52,332 bases of DNA from Bacilli bacterium. Lineage in GTDB: Bacteria; Bacillota_I; Bacilli_A; RFN20; CAG-826. A program made the translations under genes and the position numbers. Below the pieces are notes generated by a model. That model made no database searches. It had not been told where the DNA came from and saw only the letters and a program-made list of their open reading frames with translations. This document shows positions 40,450 to 50,125 of the stretch, in pieces. Positions within the stretch are counted from its first letter, which is position 1, and the number at the start of each line of letters is the position of its first letter. The stretch covers positions 1 through 52,332 of the forward strand of contig JAEDJP010000001.1 in assembly GCA_016296285.1 (NCBI GenBank), written 5' to 3'.

Positions 40450-42702
40450 CTGGGAATGGACGGAAAAGGACGTGAAACAAGCCTTGCAGTTTTGTGCATA
40501 TAGACCGACTTTGCCATTCAGATTTCCGTTTTGGAAGACGCCTTTAATCACTTCCACATCATTGACGCAAAGCCGTAATTCATTGTTTTCCTGATAGGCG
40601 GCAAGATGGTATGACTTACCAGGAACAATCGGATATTCTTCGCTCGCAATCGTCTCCAGGAAGTTGTAATCGACTTTCTTGATGCAGATTCTTCCCATAT
40701 CGAATCCGATGAAGAAACCTCGGAAGGAGGTAGCATGTTCGCTGCCATCGGCATCTTCCTTGAACGGAATGCAGTCATCCGTGACGGAGAGAAGGAGGCC
40801 GGCACCACCGGTTTCCTTGGCATGAACAAAGACCATATCCGTCTCAACCTTCACGTCGGTGTAAACCTGTTTGGTCAATAAGGAGACGACTTTCTCTTCA
40901 TGACTGACGAGTCCCGTGTCCTCCAAGGATTCGACATTGCGGCAATGGAACGGATCAAGGTCCGCATGTTCATCCAAACTCACAGAAAGATCCGTTCCGT
41001 TTTGATGTTTCCTATGTTCGAAGGCAGAGAAGGAGAAGTCCCCTTTGAAATGAATGGCATGAACGCCTTTCTTCATCGGCAGTGTCAGGACTTTGGTCCT
41101 GACTTCCTTATCGGTTTGGAAAGAAGGAAGGGTGAATGGATGGAATTCATTTTCGTCAATCCTCATGCCGACTTCGCGATGGAAGGAGGAAGCAGGAATG
41201 GTCAGGATGATATCTTCTTCCTGGTCATCCGGAACGAAGATGTTGTAGATGACATCATCCATCGGGCTCACATGGAGGAAACCGGTTCCCGCTTTTTCGC
41301 AAAGAGAACTCTCTTCTTCATAATCCTTAGCGTAATGGATGGTATCGGCAGGATAGAGACGATCCGAAGAGCCTAAGGCAACCGCGGAGATGGAGGAGGA
41401 GAGAATCTCATGGAAGGTATGATCCTTTCGATATCCGACAGCACCTTCCCCAAGTTCCACCTGTCCTAAACCAAGTTCTCTATGATCAAAGCACAAGGCG
41501 AATCTTCCTTGACGGAATTGGAAGAGGAAACTGTGGACGACATCCTTTCGATACAAGTGATCCAAAGGGTATTCCTGAATGGTCTGGTAGTCTTTGCCGC
41601 ATTGCATCACCAAGGAGATGCTGTCTCCCTTGAAGTTGAGAACCAAGGTCTTTTCAGAGTTACGAGAGAGAATCATCTCACCATAACCGATATTGTTGAA
41701 TTCCACGGAATAGGTATCGCCATGTTCGGCAAGAAGATACATATCGTCCTTGTCTAACATCTGTTCCAAACCATTGGTGGTATGAGCGCGTCCGACAAAG
41801 GGAATGCCATGTCTTCTCATGCCGTTGAGAGCCATTCGATCGTCATCGAAGCTGATGCGGGCAAGGTTGTAGTAACGCGGCCCCTCCTCCATGTTGTGAT
41901 AAACCATGAAGTAGGAATCTAGGTCCGGTCCTAAGACCGTGCAGGAATGACCTAAGCCATAGTAATCATCGTTGGTGGAAACCAAAATGGTAGCCTTTCT
42001 TTCCAAATAGGCAGGGTCAAAGGTATCGCATCGTTCCGTTGCATAATCGACTCTATAATCACGGCTGAGGAAATGTGCTCCGCAATAGGTCAGATAGTAT
42101 CTGCCATAACGCTTGAGCATATACGGTCCTTCATTCCAACCGGAAAGACGACAGGTCAACAAGGACGTCTTGCCGCCTTCTGTTCCTTTCCCTCCTTTGC
42201 AGGAAGTGAAGTCATCGTTGATTTCATAAACGCGGATGGACTCTTCGCCGGAGGTAAAGAGATATTTCTTTCCGTCGCTGTCGATGAAGAAGGAACCATC
42301 GATCCTTCTTTCGAGATTCTCACTGATGCAGGTAAAGGGTCCTTCCGGCTTCTCGGCCCTGAAGAAATAGTGACCGTTACCGTCAGGAGAGGCAACCATA
42401 TAGAAGGATCCGTCGTGATAGATGACTTCCGGAGCATAGGGGCAATCACCGGTTTTCGGATGATTGGGATCTGATCGGTAATCGTAGCAATATCCGACGT
42501 CCGTCACTTTGTTGCTGCAGGGTTCAAAGTGAAGCATGTCATCGGAGACATAACAGGAGATACGGCTATCCGGCGTGGTAAAGTAAAGGTAGTATTTGCC
42601 ATTGAAACGATAGAGGAAGGGATCGGGTGCTTCCAAATCAAAAGGCATTTTCATGCCATTGTCATAAAGGGTCAGTAAACCATCTTTCTTTGTCAATTTC
42701 AT
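40444..42702 (-). CDS. Two-domain GH43 glycosidase, cytoplasmic
   Basis: A 752-residue protein: an N-terminal GH43 beta-propeller (about 1-310) with D27 (APDPF), D135 (RIDGSFF) and E191 (WNEGPY), a middle beta-rich region (about 320-560) and a C-terminal LamG/CBM66-like sandwich (about 600-752, with FRGFFIGFDMG and LNGKVGLYAQNC). There is no signal peptide, so the enzyme works inside the cell despite several accessory domains. GGAGG precedes the ATG. It lies 36 bases after the arabinanase-like gene. Probable role: alpha-L-arabinofuranosidase or xylosidase. Confidence 0.87.
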   Translation of the reverse strand: MKLTKKDGLLTLYDNGMKMPFDLEAPDPFLYRFNGKYYLYFTTPDSRISCYVSDDMLHFEPCSNKVTDVGYCYDYRSDPNHPKTGDCPYAPEVIYHDGSFYMVASPDGNGHYFFRAEKPEGPFTCISENLERRIDGSFFIDSDGKKYLFTSGEESIRVYEINDDFTSCKGGKGTEGGKTSLLTCRLSGWNEGPYMLKRYGRYYLTYCGAHFLSRDYRVDYATERCDTFDPAYLERKATILVSTNDDYYGLGHSCTVLGPDLDSYFMVYHNMEEGPRYYNLARISFDDDRMALNGMRRHGIPFVGRAHTTNGLEQMLDKDDMYLLAEHGDTYSVEFNNIGYGEMILSRNSEKTLVLNFKGDSISLVMQCGKDYQTIQEYPLDHLYRKDVVHSFLFQFRQGRFALCFDHRELGLGQVELGEGAVGYRKDHTFHEILSSSISAVALGSSDRLYPADTIHYAKDYEEESSLCEKAGTGFLHVSPMDDVIYNIFVPDDQEEDIILTIPASSFHREVGMRIDENEFHPFTLPSFQTDKEVRTKVLTLPMKKGVHAIHFKGDFSFSAFEHRKHQNGTDLSVSLDEHADLDPFHCRNVESLEDTGLVSHEEKVVSLLTKQVYTDVKVETDMVFVHAKETGGAGLLLSVTDDCIPFKEDADGSEHATSFRGFFIGFDMGRICIKKVDYNFLETIASEEYPIVPGKSYHLAAYQENNELRLCVNDVEVIKGVFQNGNLNGKVGLYAQNCKACFTSFSVHSQH

Positions 42703-42738
42703 GAGAATGCCTCCATTTTGCCTTGCAACAATTCCTAA

Positions 42739-43899
42739 TTAGAGGAATCTAGGGCCCTTTTGGGGCTCATCCATATGCGGATCATAGGAAGGCTTCTTCG
42801 TATTTACATAGGGGAATCCCTTGTCGTCCCAAAGAATCTTATCCATCATTAAGTGACGGGTTGCAAAATTGTCCTTGCGGGTATAGGCGTGATAGTAGAT
42901 CCAATAATCACCCGCATCATCCTTGATGATGGAGTTGTGACCAGGACCATAGACATCGCTGTCATCGAGAGGACCTCCCCAAACAACGACGTTACCATAG
43001 GTCGTGCCACTACGAGACATGGTGAGCTTCATGCCTTTGCTATCGATGAAAGGACCGTTGACGCTGTTGGAGATGCCAGCCATGACGCGGTAAGTGGAAT
43101 CGGTGCCGGCACAACAGGTACCGGTGGAACCGAAAAAGACATACTTGCCATTGTGCTCGAGGACATAGCTACCTTCGTACTGGGAACCATCCCAGTCAGT
43201 AGGAGCGCCTGCCACAAGAATCTTATTTTCCTTCCAATAGTCGATGTCGTCGCCCTTAAGGCCGATGCCATCATCATTGAGCTGAACCTGATAGAGACCC
43301 TGGAAAGAACCGAATGTCATCCAAACTTCACCATCGGAAGTCTGAATGACCTGAGGGTCAATGGCGTTTTCAACATCGATTTCCTTATAGGAGAAGAGTT
43401 TGCCTTGATCGACATAGGGACCGCCGATGTTGTCGGCGATACCATAACCGATACCGACGCAATCTCCCCAGCCGGAAAGGGAATAGTAGTAAATCCACTT
43501 GTTACCGATCTTGACGACATCCGGAGCCCACATATAGATCTGACTCGGATTGATGGCCATGCCAGGTTCTTTGTGCCAGGTCGGGAAGTTGATGATTTCA
43601 CCGCCAACCTGAGTCCAGGTGCAGCCGTCATCACTCTTCAAAGTGATTCGATTGGTGGCAAAGCACCAGAGTTCACCGGATTCGGGGTCTCTCACGACCG
43701 TTGGGTCAGCAACTTCACCGCTGAAGGGAGAACCGGTAGTCGTCATTGCCATGAGCGGGTTGGAGAACTCGCCATAGTAATATCCCGGTTCATCGGAAGA
43801 TTCTTCGGAAGCATTGGGTGTTTGATTCGAAGGAGGAGTCGTGTTACCGCAGGAAATCAACAAGGCGACGAACGCGAATCCTAATAATGATTTCTTCAT
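42739..43899 (-). CDS. GH43 endo-arabinanase-like lipoprotein
   Basis: A 386-residue surface enzyme: lipobox LISC (Cys17), Ser/Pro/Glu linker and a GH43 propeller with the triad D65 (VADPTVV), D181 (NAIDPQVI) and E242 (YEGSYV). The block GPGHNSIIKDDAGDYWIYYH is typical of endo-1,5-alpha-L-arabinanases. It would cut arabinan outside the cell, feeding the ABC importer upstream. I start it at 43899 (AAGGAG six bases upstream) because the longer frame adds residues before a normal lipoprotein signal. It lies 10 bases after the ATPase stop. Confidence 0.88.
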   Translation of the reverse strand: MKKSLLGFAFVALLISCGNTTPPSNQTPNASEESSDEPGYYYGEFSNPLMAMTTTGSPFSGEVADPTVVRDPESGELWCFATNRITLKSDDGCTWTQVGGEIINFPTWHKEPGMAINPSQIYMWAPDVVKIGNKWIYYYSLSGWGDCVGIGYGIADNIGGPYVDQGKLFSYKEIDVENAIDPQVIQTSDGEVWMTFGSFQGLYQVQLNDDGIGLKGDDIDYWKENKILVAGAPTDWDGSQYEGSYVLEHNGKYVFFGSTGTCCAGTDSTYRVMAGISNSVNGPFIDSKGMKLTMSRSGTTYGNVVVWGGPLDDSDVYGPGHNSIIKDDAGDYWIYYHAYTRKDNFATRHLMMDKILWDDKGFPYVNTKKPSYDPHMDEPQKGPRFL

Positions 43900-43909
43900 G
43901 AACGGCTCC

Positions 43910-46186
43910 TTACTTGGCCAAAGACCAAGAGGCGATGGTATCACCGGAGTTTACGTCAAAGGCTAGAACCTTATCCAACTCACAACTAAGCTCAATATCT
44001 TCGTGAGCCTTGACCAACGTTCCGGTGGAGATCTTGGCAATCATATCAACGTTGTTGTAATTGGCATGGACGAGAAGTTCGCTGCCAAGCAATTCAACGA
44101 CATCACTGTTGACCGTGAAACCACTGGACTTCTTATCGGAATTGAATTCACGGGCAAGGTGGATGTGCTCCGGACGGATGCCGATGCGGACATCGTGTTT
44201 GCCCTGCAAGGCAGCCTCATACTTTCTTTCTAGTTCGGTCAAGACCAACCAAAGGTTGTTGGTGAGAACGACATTGGAATCCTTGACGTGGATGGAAGAC
44301 TTATAGCCTTTGACGGCAGCTTTGGCCTTGCCATGTCTCTTGGTGTAGAAGAGAACCGTTTCCTTTTCGGACTTCTTGCCCTTGGAGAAGGCCGTGGTGT
44401 TGTGAAGGATGGACAGTTCCTTGGTCGTGATATCCATGATGTTGAGAAGGAGCGGTTTGGCAGCCTTGAGTCTTTCTTCCAAGGAACGTTCTTTCTGTCC
44501 ATCCGTAGCAGGAGCAAAGCAGGCAACCAAGGCATCGCGATCCTTGTCATCGATGGTTTCGATGACCGCTTTGAGTTCTTCGACCTTGGCGTTGATTTGT
44601 TCTTCCATCATGGCCTTGATTTCGCCATGGATTTCATCCAAAGACTTGGAGCCTTCCTCCTTGACGAGAGCATGAACCTTCTTTTCGCCCTCCGTAAGCG
44701 GAACGAGCTTTTCTTCGCCTTGGCCTTTGCTAAGAGCCGCCCGGAGACGATCGGAATAGTGGAGGAGATTTCTTTCCTCGGCCAGGAGGCGAAGAATCTC
44801 GTCGTGGAGGAACAAGCCATGCATCTTCTTGACCGGATTCTTGGCTAAGAAGCCTCGGGTCTCTTCCAATTTCTGGTTGTAGAAGGCATCGTGAGTCGTC
44901 TTGAATTCTGCCCCCATATCCATGACGAAACCATCGTCTAAGGTCAACTTGCCGTCTTCATAAGTGCCTTCGAAGATATTCATGGCAGGAGAGCCAATGA
45001 AGGTAGCGACGAAGATGTTGTTCGGACGGGAGTAGATGACTTCCGGTTCCCCAATCTGCTGGCACCAGCCCTTGGACATGACGGCAATACGGGTTGCCAT
45101 GGTCATCGCTTCGGTCTGGTCGTGCGTGACGTAAATGGTGGTCGCCCCGATTCGCTCGTGCAATCGGACGATTTCGGAACGCATCTGAACTCTCAACTTG
45201 GCGTCGAGGTTGGACAAAGGCTCATCCATTAAGAAGACCTTGGCGTTTCTGACAATGGCTCTTCCTAAGGCGACACGCTGCATCTGACCACCGGAGAGTT
45301 CTTTCGGGCGTCTGTCGAGGTAAGGGCCAAGGTCCAAAATCTTGGCCGCTTCGAAGACCTTCTGACGGATCTCTTCCTTGGTGAGTTTGACCTTCTGATG
45401 AAGGGGTTTTTCGCCCTGATAGACAACGCCATCTTTCTTGATGGTGAAGCCCTTGGATTCATAGTTCTGCTTTTCCGCAGCAATCATGCTGTCCAAAGTA
45501 GCGTCGATCTCCTCTTTCTTGGAATCGAACAATGTCTTGAATTCAAGCTGATACTGGGCAAGATTATCCGAATCACCGAAAGCTTTTCTGGCTAAGGCAA
45601 GCAAATCTTTGTATGACAAGATGAGCTTGGCAGTGATTTCCTGGATCTTGAGCTTGGTGGAAACATAGACGGCCAAAGAAGCGTAATTGAGTTTCTTGTC
45701 CAAGGATTCGATCATGCCTTCCAGCAACCGCTCAGGCTGTTCCTTGACCGCATCGAATTCCATTTTGGCCTGCATGGAGAGGACTTTGACGATCTTATCG
45801 TACTTGCGGGCTTTGAGCGGGAACGCGATGTTATCGTAGACCGTCATCTGCGGATACAAAGCGTAGGACTGGAAAACCATGGAAATATCACGGTCCTTGG
45901 GAGGAATGTAGTTGGAGAGGACTTTATCGATGTGGAGATAACCGGAGGAAATATCTTCCAAACCGGCGATCATTCTAAGGGTCGTGGACTTGCCGCAGCC
46001 AGAAGGACCGACCAAGACGATGAACTCATGCTGCTTGATATCGATGTTGAAATCGTAGACGGCCTGAATGCCGTTGGGATAAATCTTATTGACGTCTTTG
46101 AGACAGACGAAGGATTGAATGGATTCGTTGCGGATAATACCGCCATTCTTCTTCAGTTCTTCTTTGAGATTCACATTTTCTTCCAT
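43910..46186 (-). CDS. MsmX/UgpC-type sugar ABC ATPase with two very large inserts
   Basis: A 758-residue ATPase, twice the usual size. Walker A GPSGCGKST (60-68), LSGGQ (297-301), Walker B VFLMDEPL near 317, H-loop in YVTHDQ, and a C-terminal TOBE part restarting at RIGIRPEHIH near 667. Insert 1 (about 131-269) lies between the Q-loop region and the signature helix; insert 2 (about 430-660) lies inside the TOBE region. Both are rich in Lys, Glu and Leu and look alpha-helical. They occupy the same two places as in the ATPase at 5832-7550 but are two to three times longer. It powers the permeases directly upstream. Confidence 0.9.
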   Translation of the reverse strand: MEENVNLKEELKKNGGIIRNESIQSFVCLKDVNKIYPNGIQAVYDFNIDIKQHEFIVLVGPSGCGKSTTLRMIAGLEDISSGYLHIDKVLSNYIPPKDRDISMVFQSYALYPQMTVYDNIAFPLKARKYDKIVKVLSMQAKMEFDAVKEQPERLLEGMIESLDKKLNYASLAVYVSTKLKIQEITAKLILSYKDLLALARKAFGDSDNLAQYQLEFKTLFDSKKEEIDATLDSMIAAEKQNYESKGFTIKKDGVVYQGEKPLHQKVKLTKEEIRQKVFEAAKILDLGPYLDRRPKELSGGQMQRVALGRAIVRNAKVFLMDEPLSNLDAKLRVQMRSEIVRLHERIGATTIYVTHDQTEAMTMATRIAVMSKGWCQQIGEPEVIYSRPNNIFVATFIGSPAMNIFEGTYEDGKLTLDDGFVMDMGAEFKTTHDAFYNQKLEETRGFLAKNPVKKMHGLFLHDEILRLLAEERNLLHYSDRLRAALSKGQGEEKLVPLTEGEKKVHALVKEEGSKSLDEIHGEIKAMMEEQINAKVEELKAVIETIDDKDRDALVACFAPATDGQKERSLEERLKAAKPLLLNIMDITTKELSILHNTTAFSKGKKSEKETVLFYTKRHGKAKAAVKGYKSSIHVKDSNVVLTNNLWLVLTELERKYEAALQGKHDVRIGIRPEHIHLAREFNSDKKSSGFTVNSDVVELLGSELLVHANYNNVDMIAKISTGTLVKAHEDIELSCELDKVLAFDVNSGDTIASWSLAK

Positions 46187-46235
46187 TTTGGAAAGCCTCC
46201 TGATTGATGTTTTTCAGCAAAGAATTGCTGAGGAA

Positions 46236-47186
46236 TCATCTCTTGATACCGGCAGAAGCCATACCTTCGATGATCTTGTTGGAAGCGAGGATGTAAGCGA
46301 CAAGGACCGGAGCTAAGCAGATGACACCACCGGCAAGAGCGGTACCGATCAAGTCCGATGTTCTGGAGTTGTTGATGACGTAAGCCATGCCGACCTGCAG
46401 AGTCCAAAGCTTGTTGTCTTTGACGCCGAATAACATCTGCGGCCAGACCAAGTCGTTCCATCCGCCCATGAAGCCGAATAAGCCCTGAACGAAGAGAACG
46501 GTCTTACCTAACGGAAGGACGATGCGGAAGAAGATCTCAAGGTTGGAGTAGCCATCCATTTTGGCAGATTCCACCAAGTCTTTCGGAATCGACATGAAGA
46601 AGGTCTTGATGAGGTACATGCCATAGACGCCACCTAAGCCAGGGAGAATGAGTGCCAATAGTGACTTATTAAGACCCCAGGAGAAGATGTTCATCTGGTT
46701 ACCGACAGCGGTAGCCGTTCCAGGAATAACCATGGAAGCGACCAAGATACCGAATAAGACCTTGGATCCACGGACCGGCATGAAGGTGAAGCAGTAAGCG
46801 GCAAGAGAGGCGACAAGGAGGTAAAGAAGGGTGCCGCCGATGGCAGAGATGCAGGAGTTCATGAACCAATAGCCCATGTGGTATTCCTGAGTCGAGTTAT
46901 GGGAGCCCATCATATCTTCCGGATATTGCTGCAAGAGAAGAATCTTATAGTTTTCGAGGGTATAACCGGAATGCGGATAGAAGATCTCCTTCGGATAGTT
47001 CATGTTGTCCAAATGGCCTCTTAAGGAGCCCAAGAACATGATGAAGAAGGGGAGAACCCAGATGATGCAGAAGATCGTGAGGAAGATGAAGGTGATGATT
47101 TTGCCATACTGAATCTTGGTGTGACGATTCTGGTTTGCCTTACGGTAACCGACATAACGTTCAAGCGTTAATTGATTCTTGCCCAT
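46236..47186 (-). CDS. AraQ/MalG-type sugar ABC permease
   Basis: A 316-residue inner-membrane permease with about six hydrophobic helices and the EAA loop ESAKMDGYSNLEIFFRIVLP. The loop between the first two helices is longer than usual (about 50-110). It overlaps the upstream permease gene by 19 bases. GGAGG lies 10 bases before the ATG. It is the partner of the next-listed permease. Confidence 0.92.
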   Translation of the reverse strand: MGKNQLTLERYVGYRKANQNRHTKIQYGKIITFIFLTIFCIIWVLPFFIMFLGSLRGHLDNMNYPKEIFYPHSGYTLENYKILLLQQYPEDMMGSHNSTQEYHMGYWFMNSCISAIGGTLLYLLVASLAAYCFTFMPVRGSKVLFGILVASMVIPGTATAVGNQMNIFSWGLNKSLLALILPGLGGVYGMYLIKTFFMSIPKDLVESAKMDGYSNLEIFFRIVLPLGKTVLFVQGLFGFMGGWNDLVWPQMLFGVKDNKLWTLQVGMAYVINNSRTSDLIGTALAGGVICLAPVLVAYILASNKIIEGMASAGIKR

Positions 47187-48259
47187 TTTGCGTATGCCTC
47201 CGAATTTCTGTTACCGGGTTTTCGATCTCTAGTAGCCCACATCTGGATACCGGAGATGATACCGACAAGGATTGCATAGACGATACTGGCAGCAGCGCCT
47301 AAGCCGTACAAGGTATCCTTGAAGGTAGGCCTGTTGGCGACAATATCCTGAATGAAGTACATGATGGTAGAAGTCTTGCCGCCACCAGGCATGGAAGAGA
47401 GGGCCGGAATGACCGGGCCGCCATTGGACAAAACGTAGTTCTGACCATACAAGCCTAAGTAACCGATGATGGTGGTGAACAAACATAAGACGAGCTGTCC
47501 TTTGATACCAGGGATGGTGACAGCCATGACTCTCTTCATCGGAGAGGCGCCATCGATATCGCTGGCTTCATATAAGGACTTGGGAATGTTCTGGAGACCG
47601 GCGGAGAGAATGATGAAGTTTCCACCCCAACCACCCCAGAAGCACATGAGGAAGATCGGAATCCAAGCCAGGGCGACATCGCCGTTGAAATTTCCGATTG
47701 TGAATTTGAACCAAGAGTCTACGAACCATTTGATGTCCGTACCGAGTATTTCGTTGAGCAGACCGTGTTGAGACCGATCCAAGAAGAGCATGGAGAAGAT
47801 CGTGCCGGCAGCGGTAAGCGGAACGATGGACGGCATGTAAATCAAGGCGCGGAAGATCTTATATCCCGGCGGCTTGATGTTAACTAAAATGGCTAATCCA
47901 AGAGGAACCAAAACGGCAAGAGGGACCATGATGAGAGCGAAGATAAAAGAGTGCATGAAAGATCGCCAAAATGCGGCACTGGCATTGGTTGCCGCTTTGG
48001 AAAGCTTGTCACCAACGCTCTGCGGGGCAAAGATGAACTTATACCACTGAGCGCCATTGTAGGAGGCAGTACCCGGAGAGGAGAACTTGAAGTTCATGAA
48101 GGAAATCCGAACGCCGTAAATCAAAGGTACGATGAAGAAAAGGATAAAACTAAGAATAAACGGCGCTAAAAAAAGCAGCGCCGTTCCGTATCTTTTGAAT
48201 TCGGTTTTTGTCCTGGAGCTCCGGAGTGCATATTTTTCCAAGGTATTCATTTTATCCAT
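47168..48259 (-). CDS. AraP/MalF-type sugar ABC permease
   Basis: A 363-residue permease with about six hydrophobic segments and the EAA loop YEASDIDGASPMKRVMAVTIP. AAGGAG lies 10 bases before the ATG at 48259; a TTG six bases upstream (48265) is also possible. It follows the binding lipoprotein in the standard binding protein-permease-permease-ATPase order and overlaps the second permease. Confidence 0.92.
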   Translation of the reverse strand: MDKMNTLEKYALRSSRTKTEFKRYGTALLFLAPFILSFILFFIVPLIYGVRISFMNFKFSSPGTASYNGAQWYKFIFAPQSVGDKLSKAATNASAAFWRSFMHSFIFALIMVPLAVLVPLGLAILVNIKPPGYKIFRALIYMPSIVPLTAAGTIFSMLFLDRSQHGLLNEILGTDIKWFVDSWFKFTIGNFNGDVALAWIPIFLMCFWGGWGGNFIILSAGLQNIPKSLYEASDIDGASPMKRVMAVTIPGIKGQLVLCLFTTIIGYLGLYGQNYVLSNGGPVIPALSSMPGGGKTSTIMYFIQDIVANRPTFKDTLYGLGAAASIVYAILVGIISGIQMWATRDRKPGNRNSEAYAKWARIN

Positions 48260-48306
48260 CGGCAAACACTCCTTTTGTTAAGAATCAAACGTAAACCCAA
48301 GTCCGA

Positions 48307-49941
48307 TTAATCGAAGATGTGAGCCATATCGATGGCTTCCTGGGCAGACTGAGCGGTCTCAGCAATGATCCGGAGAGCACGTTCCTTGCTGCAGCCTTCG
48401 GAAGACTTCAAAGCTTCGTGAGTGGCGAAGACGGCAGTAGAGAGAGCGTTGAAGATCAAGGTTTCGTCCCTAAGGCTTTCCATAGCCATGATGTCAGCGG
48501 GATCGCCTAAAGCCTTAAGGGTGACGTTCTTTTCGCAATATCTCTTATATTCTTCGGATTCATAGACATTCTTCCAAGCCGGGATATGGCCGGAATTGTT
48601 CCACTCGGCGAGGTTGTATTCGCCAGTGCTCGCGTCCTTGCCCTGAACGAACCAGTTGGTGAAGGAGAGAATGGCGGCGACCTTCTGCATGGAATCAACG
48701 TGTCTCGTGATGGAGACGGCGTGACCGTTACCATACCACTTTCTTCGGGTGGCTTCCGGAGCATCGTCCAAAGACCACCAACCATCCGCGTGAGCAGCGG
48801 CGAACGGCTTGGAGATGACCGGATCAGCGGCATCTTCGGCAGAGACGTTCAACTCCGCGTTGGCAGCAGTGAGTTCCGGTAAGTTCCAAGCCAAGGAATA
48901 CTGAGAGGAAGCCCACCACGGACCTTCATTGAACATGACGCAGGAACCATTGCCGAAACCTTCGGTGTTGGTACCGCACTTATCGCCCATCAAACCGTTG
49001 TTGTATCTCTCGACCTGATCGGTGACATAGGTCCTAAAACCTTCGTTGTCCTGGAAGGTAACCTTGATGTCGCCGTTTTCATCCTTGACGGCCATGGAAC
49101 CGCCGTTGGCGTATAAGGAAGAAAGGCCGTCCGGATCGGTAGACTGCATGAATTCAGGAACGAAGGTAGAAACATCGGCCGGTTTCCAGGAGTGGTCTTC
49201 CGCCTTGTTGATGTTACGGACCATAAGAGTGCCGGCTTTGGCCTTTTCAAGAAGTTTTTCAAGCAAGGTCTGATATTCGGCTCTGGAGTTCGGGATGAAA
49301 CGGGTATTGTCATCGAAGCCGAGTCCATTCTTTTTGATGATATCCTGACGGAAGTAGGTCAAGAAGCCATGAGCATCCATCGGGATGGCGAACTGATGGC
49401 CAGCGTACTGGGAGGCTCTGTTGATGTTGTCATAAGCCTGGGAGAAGTCCATGCTGACACCGGTAGGATCACCTAAGAGCTTATCGATCGGATAGAGCAT
49501 ACCCTGGTCGGCATACTGAGCAGTCTTTTCGTTATGCATGACAAGGAAGTCCGGCATGCCTTCCTTCTCGTTCTGCCAAGTCGTATCCAAGTTACCGTAG
49601 AAGTCATAGTGACCGACATAGGTAACATCGATGTGAATCTGGCCTAAGAATTCATCATTGAACTTCTGGATGAGTTTGACGTAGGTCTGCTTATCGGGGT
49701 CACCGATAACGCACCAAGCCTTCAAATTGATTTGTTCATTGAATTCGGGGGCGCCGTTTTCGTCCTTGACGACATCGTCAGCCAAAGTGGAGATATCAAG
49801 AATCGGATCGGAATCATCAACGATCTGAGTGCCGGAATTACCACCGGAAGCGTCTTCGTTACCGCCACCGCAGCTTACTAACGAAAGCAAAGCGGTGAAG
49901 ACAAGGCTGGATCGAATGATCAGCTTTTTTCTAGTTAACAT
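48307..49941 (-). CDS. Sugar ABC transporter substrate-binding lipoprotein
   Basis: A family 1 extracellular solute-binding protein. Lipobox LVSC (Cys24) is followed by a Gly/Asn/Asp-rich linker and INLKAWCVIGDPDKQTYVKL, the usual first strand. Blocks GMPDFLVMHN and FAIPMDAHGFLTYF match the hinge regions of AraN-like proteins. At 544 residues it is about 100 longer than AraN. GGAGG is about 11 bases before the ATG. It leads the operon, with a LacI-type operator just upstream. Confidence 0.9.
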   Translation of the reverse strand: MLTRKKLIIRSSLVFTALLSLVSCGGGNEDASGGNSGTQIVDDSDPILDISTLADDVVKDENGAPEFNEQINLKAWCVIGDPDKQTYVKLIQKFNDEFLGQIHIDVTYVGHYDFYGNLDTTWQNEKEGMPDFLVMHNEKTAQYADQGMLYPIDKLLGDPTGVSMDFSQAYDNINRASQYAGHQFAIPMDAHGFLTYFRQDIIKKNGLGFDDNTRFIPNSRAEYQTLLEKLLEKAKAGTLMVRNINKAEDHSWKPADVSTFVPEFMQSTDPDGLSSLYANGGSMAVKDENGDIKVTFQDNEGFRTYVTDQVERYNNGLMGDKCGTNTEGFGNGSCVMFNEGPWWASSQYSLAWNLPELTAANAELNVSAEDAADPVISKPFAAAHADGWWSLDDAPEATRRKWYGNGHAVSITRHVDSMQKVAAILSFTNWFVQGKDASTGEYNLAEWNNSGHIPAWKNVYESEEYKRYCEKNVTLKALGDPADIMAMESLRDETLIFNALSTAVFATHEALKSSEGCSKERALRIIAETAQSAQEAIDMAHIFD

Positions 49942-49969
49942 AAATAAAGTTTCCTCCCTTGCAATACGG

Positions 49970-49985
49970 TTGTAAGTGCTTACAA
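49970..49985. promoter_or_regulatory. LacI-family operator palindrome
   Basis: TTGTAAGTGCTTACAA, symmetric over 16 bases except for the central step, 29 bases upstream of the binding-protein gene. It fits the pattern of LacI-family operators but lacks the CG of a canonical cre, so a pathway-specific repressor is more likely than CcpA. No such regulator is in the window. Confidence 0.6.
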
Positions 49986-50052
49986 ATAAAATATCTAAGT
50001 TACTTTGTAGATGGAATCATTAAAATTAATGCCTTCCCATTGCGGATAATGG

Positions 50053-50124
50053 AAAAAGGGGCTGTTTATTGGTTGATTAACGTGTCCTTGACACGGGGTC
50101 CACATTATTCAACAGCCCCTTTTT
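50053..50124 (-). terminator. Long hairpin terminator of the RDD operon
   Basis: A 14-bp stem (AAAAAGGGGCTGTT / AACAGCCCCTTTTT) encloses a 44-base loop that itself holds GTGTC-CTT-GACAC. Read on the minus strand it ends the RDD gene two bases after its stop with a T-run, and the stem is symmetric, so it would also work in the other direction. Confidence 0.75.
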
Positions 50125-50125
50125 G

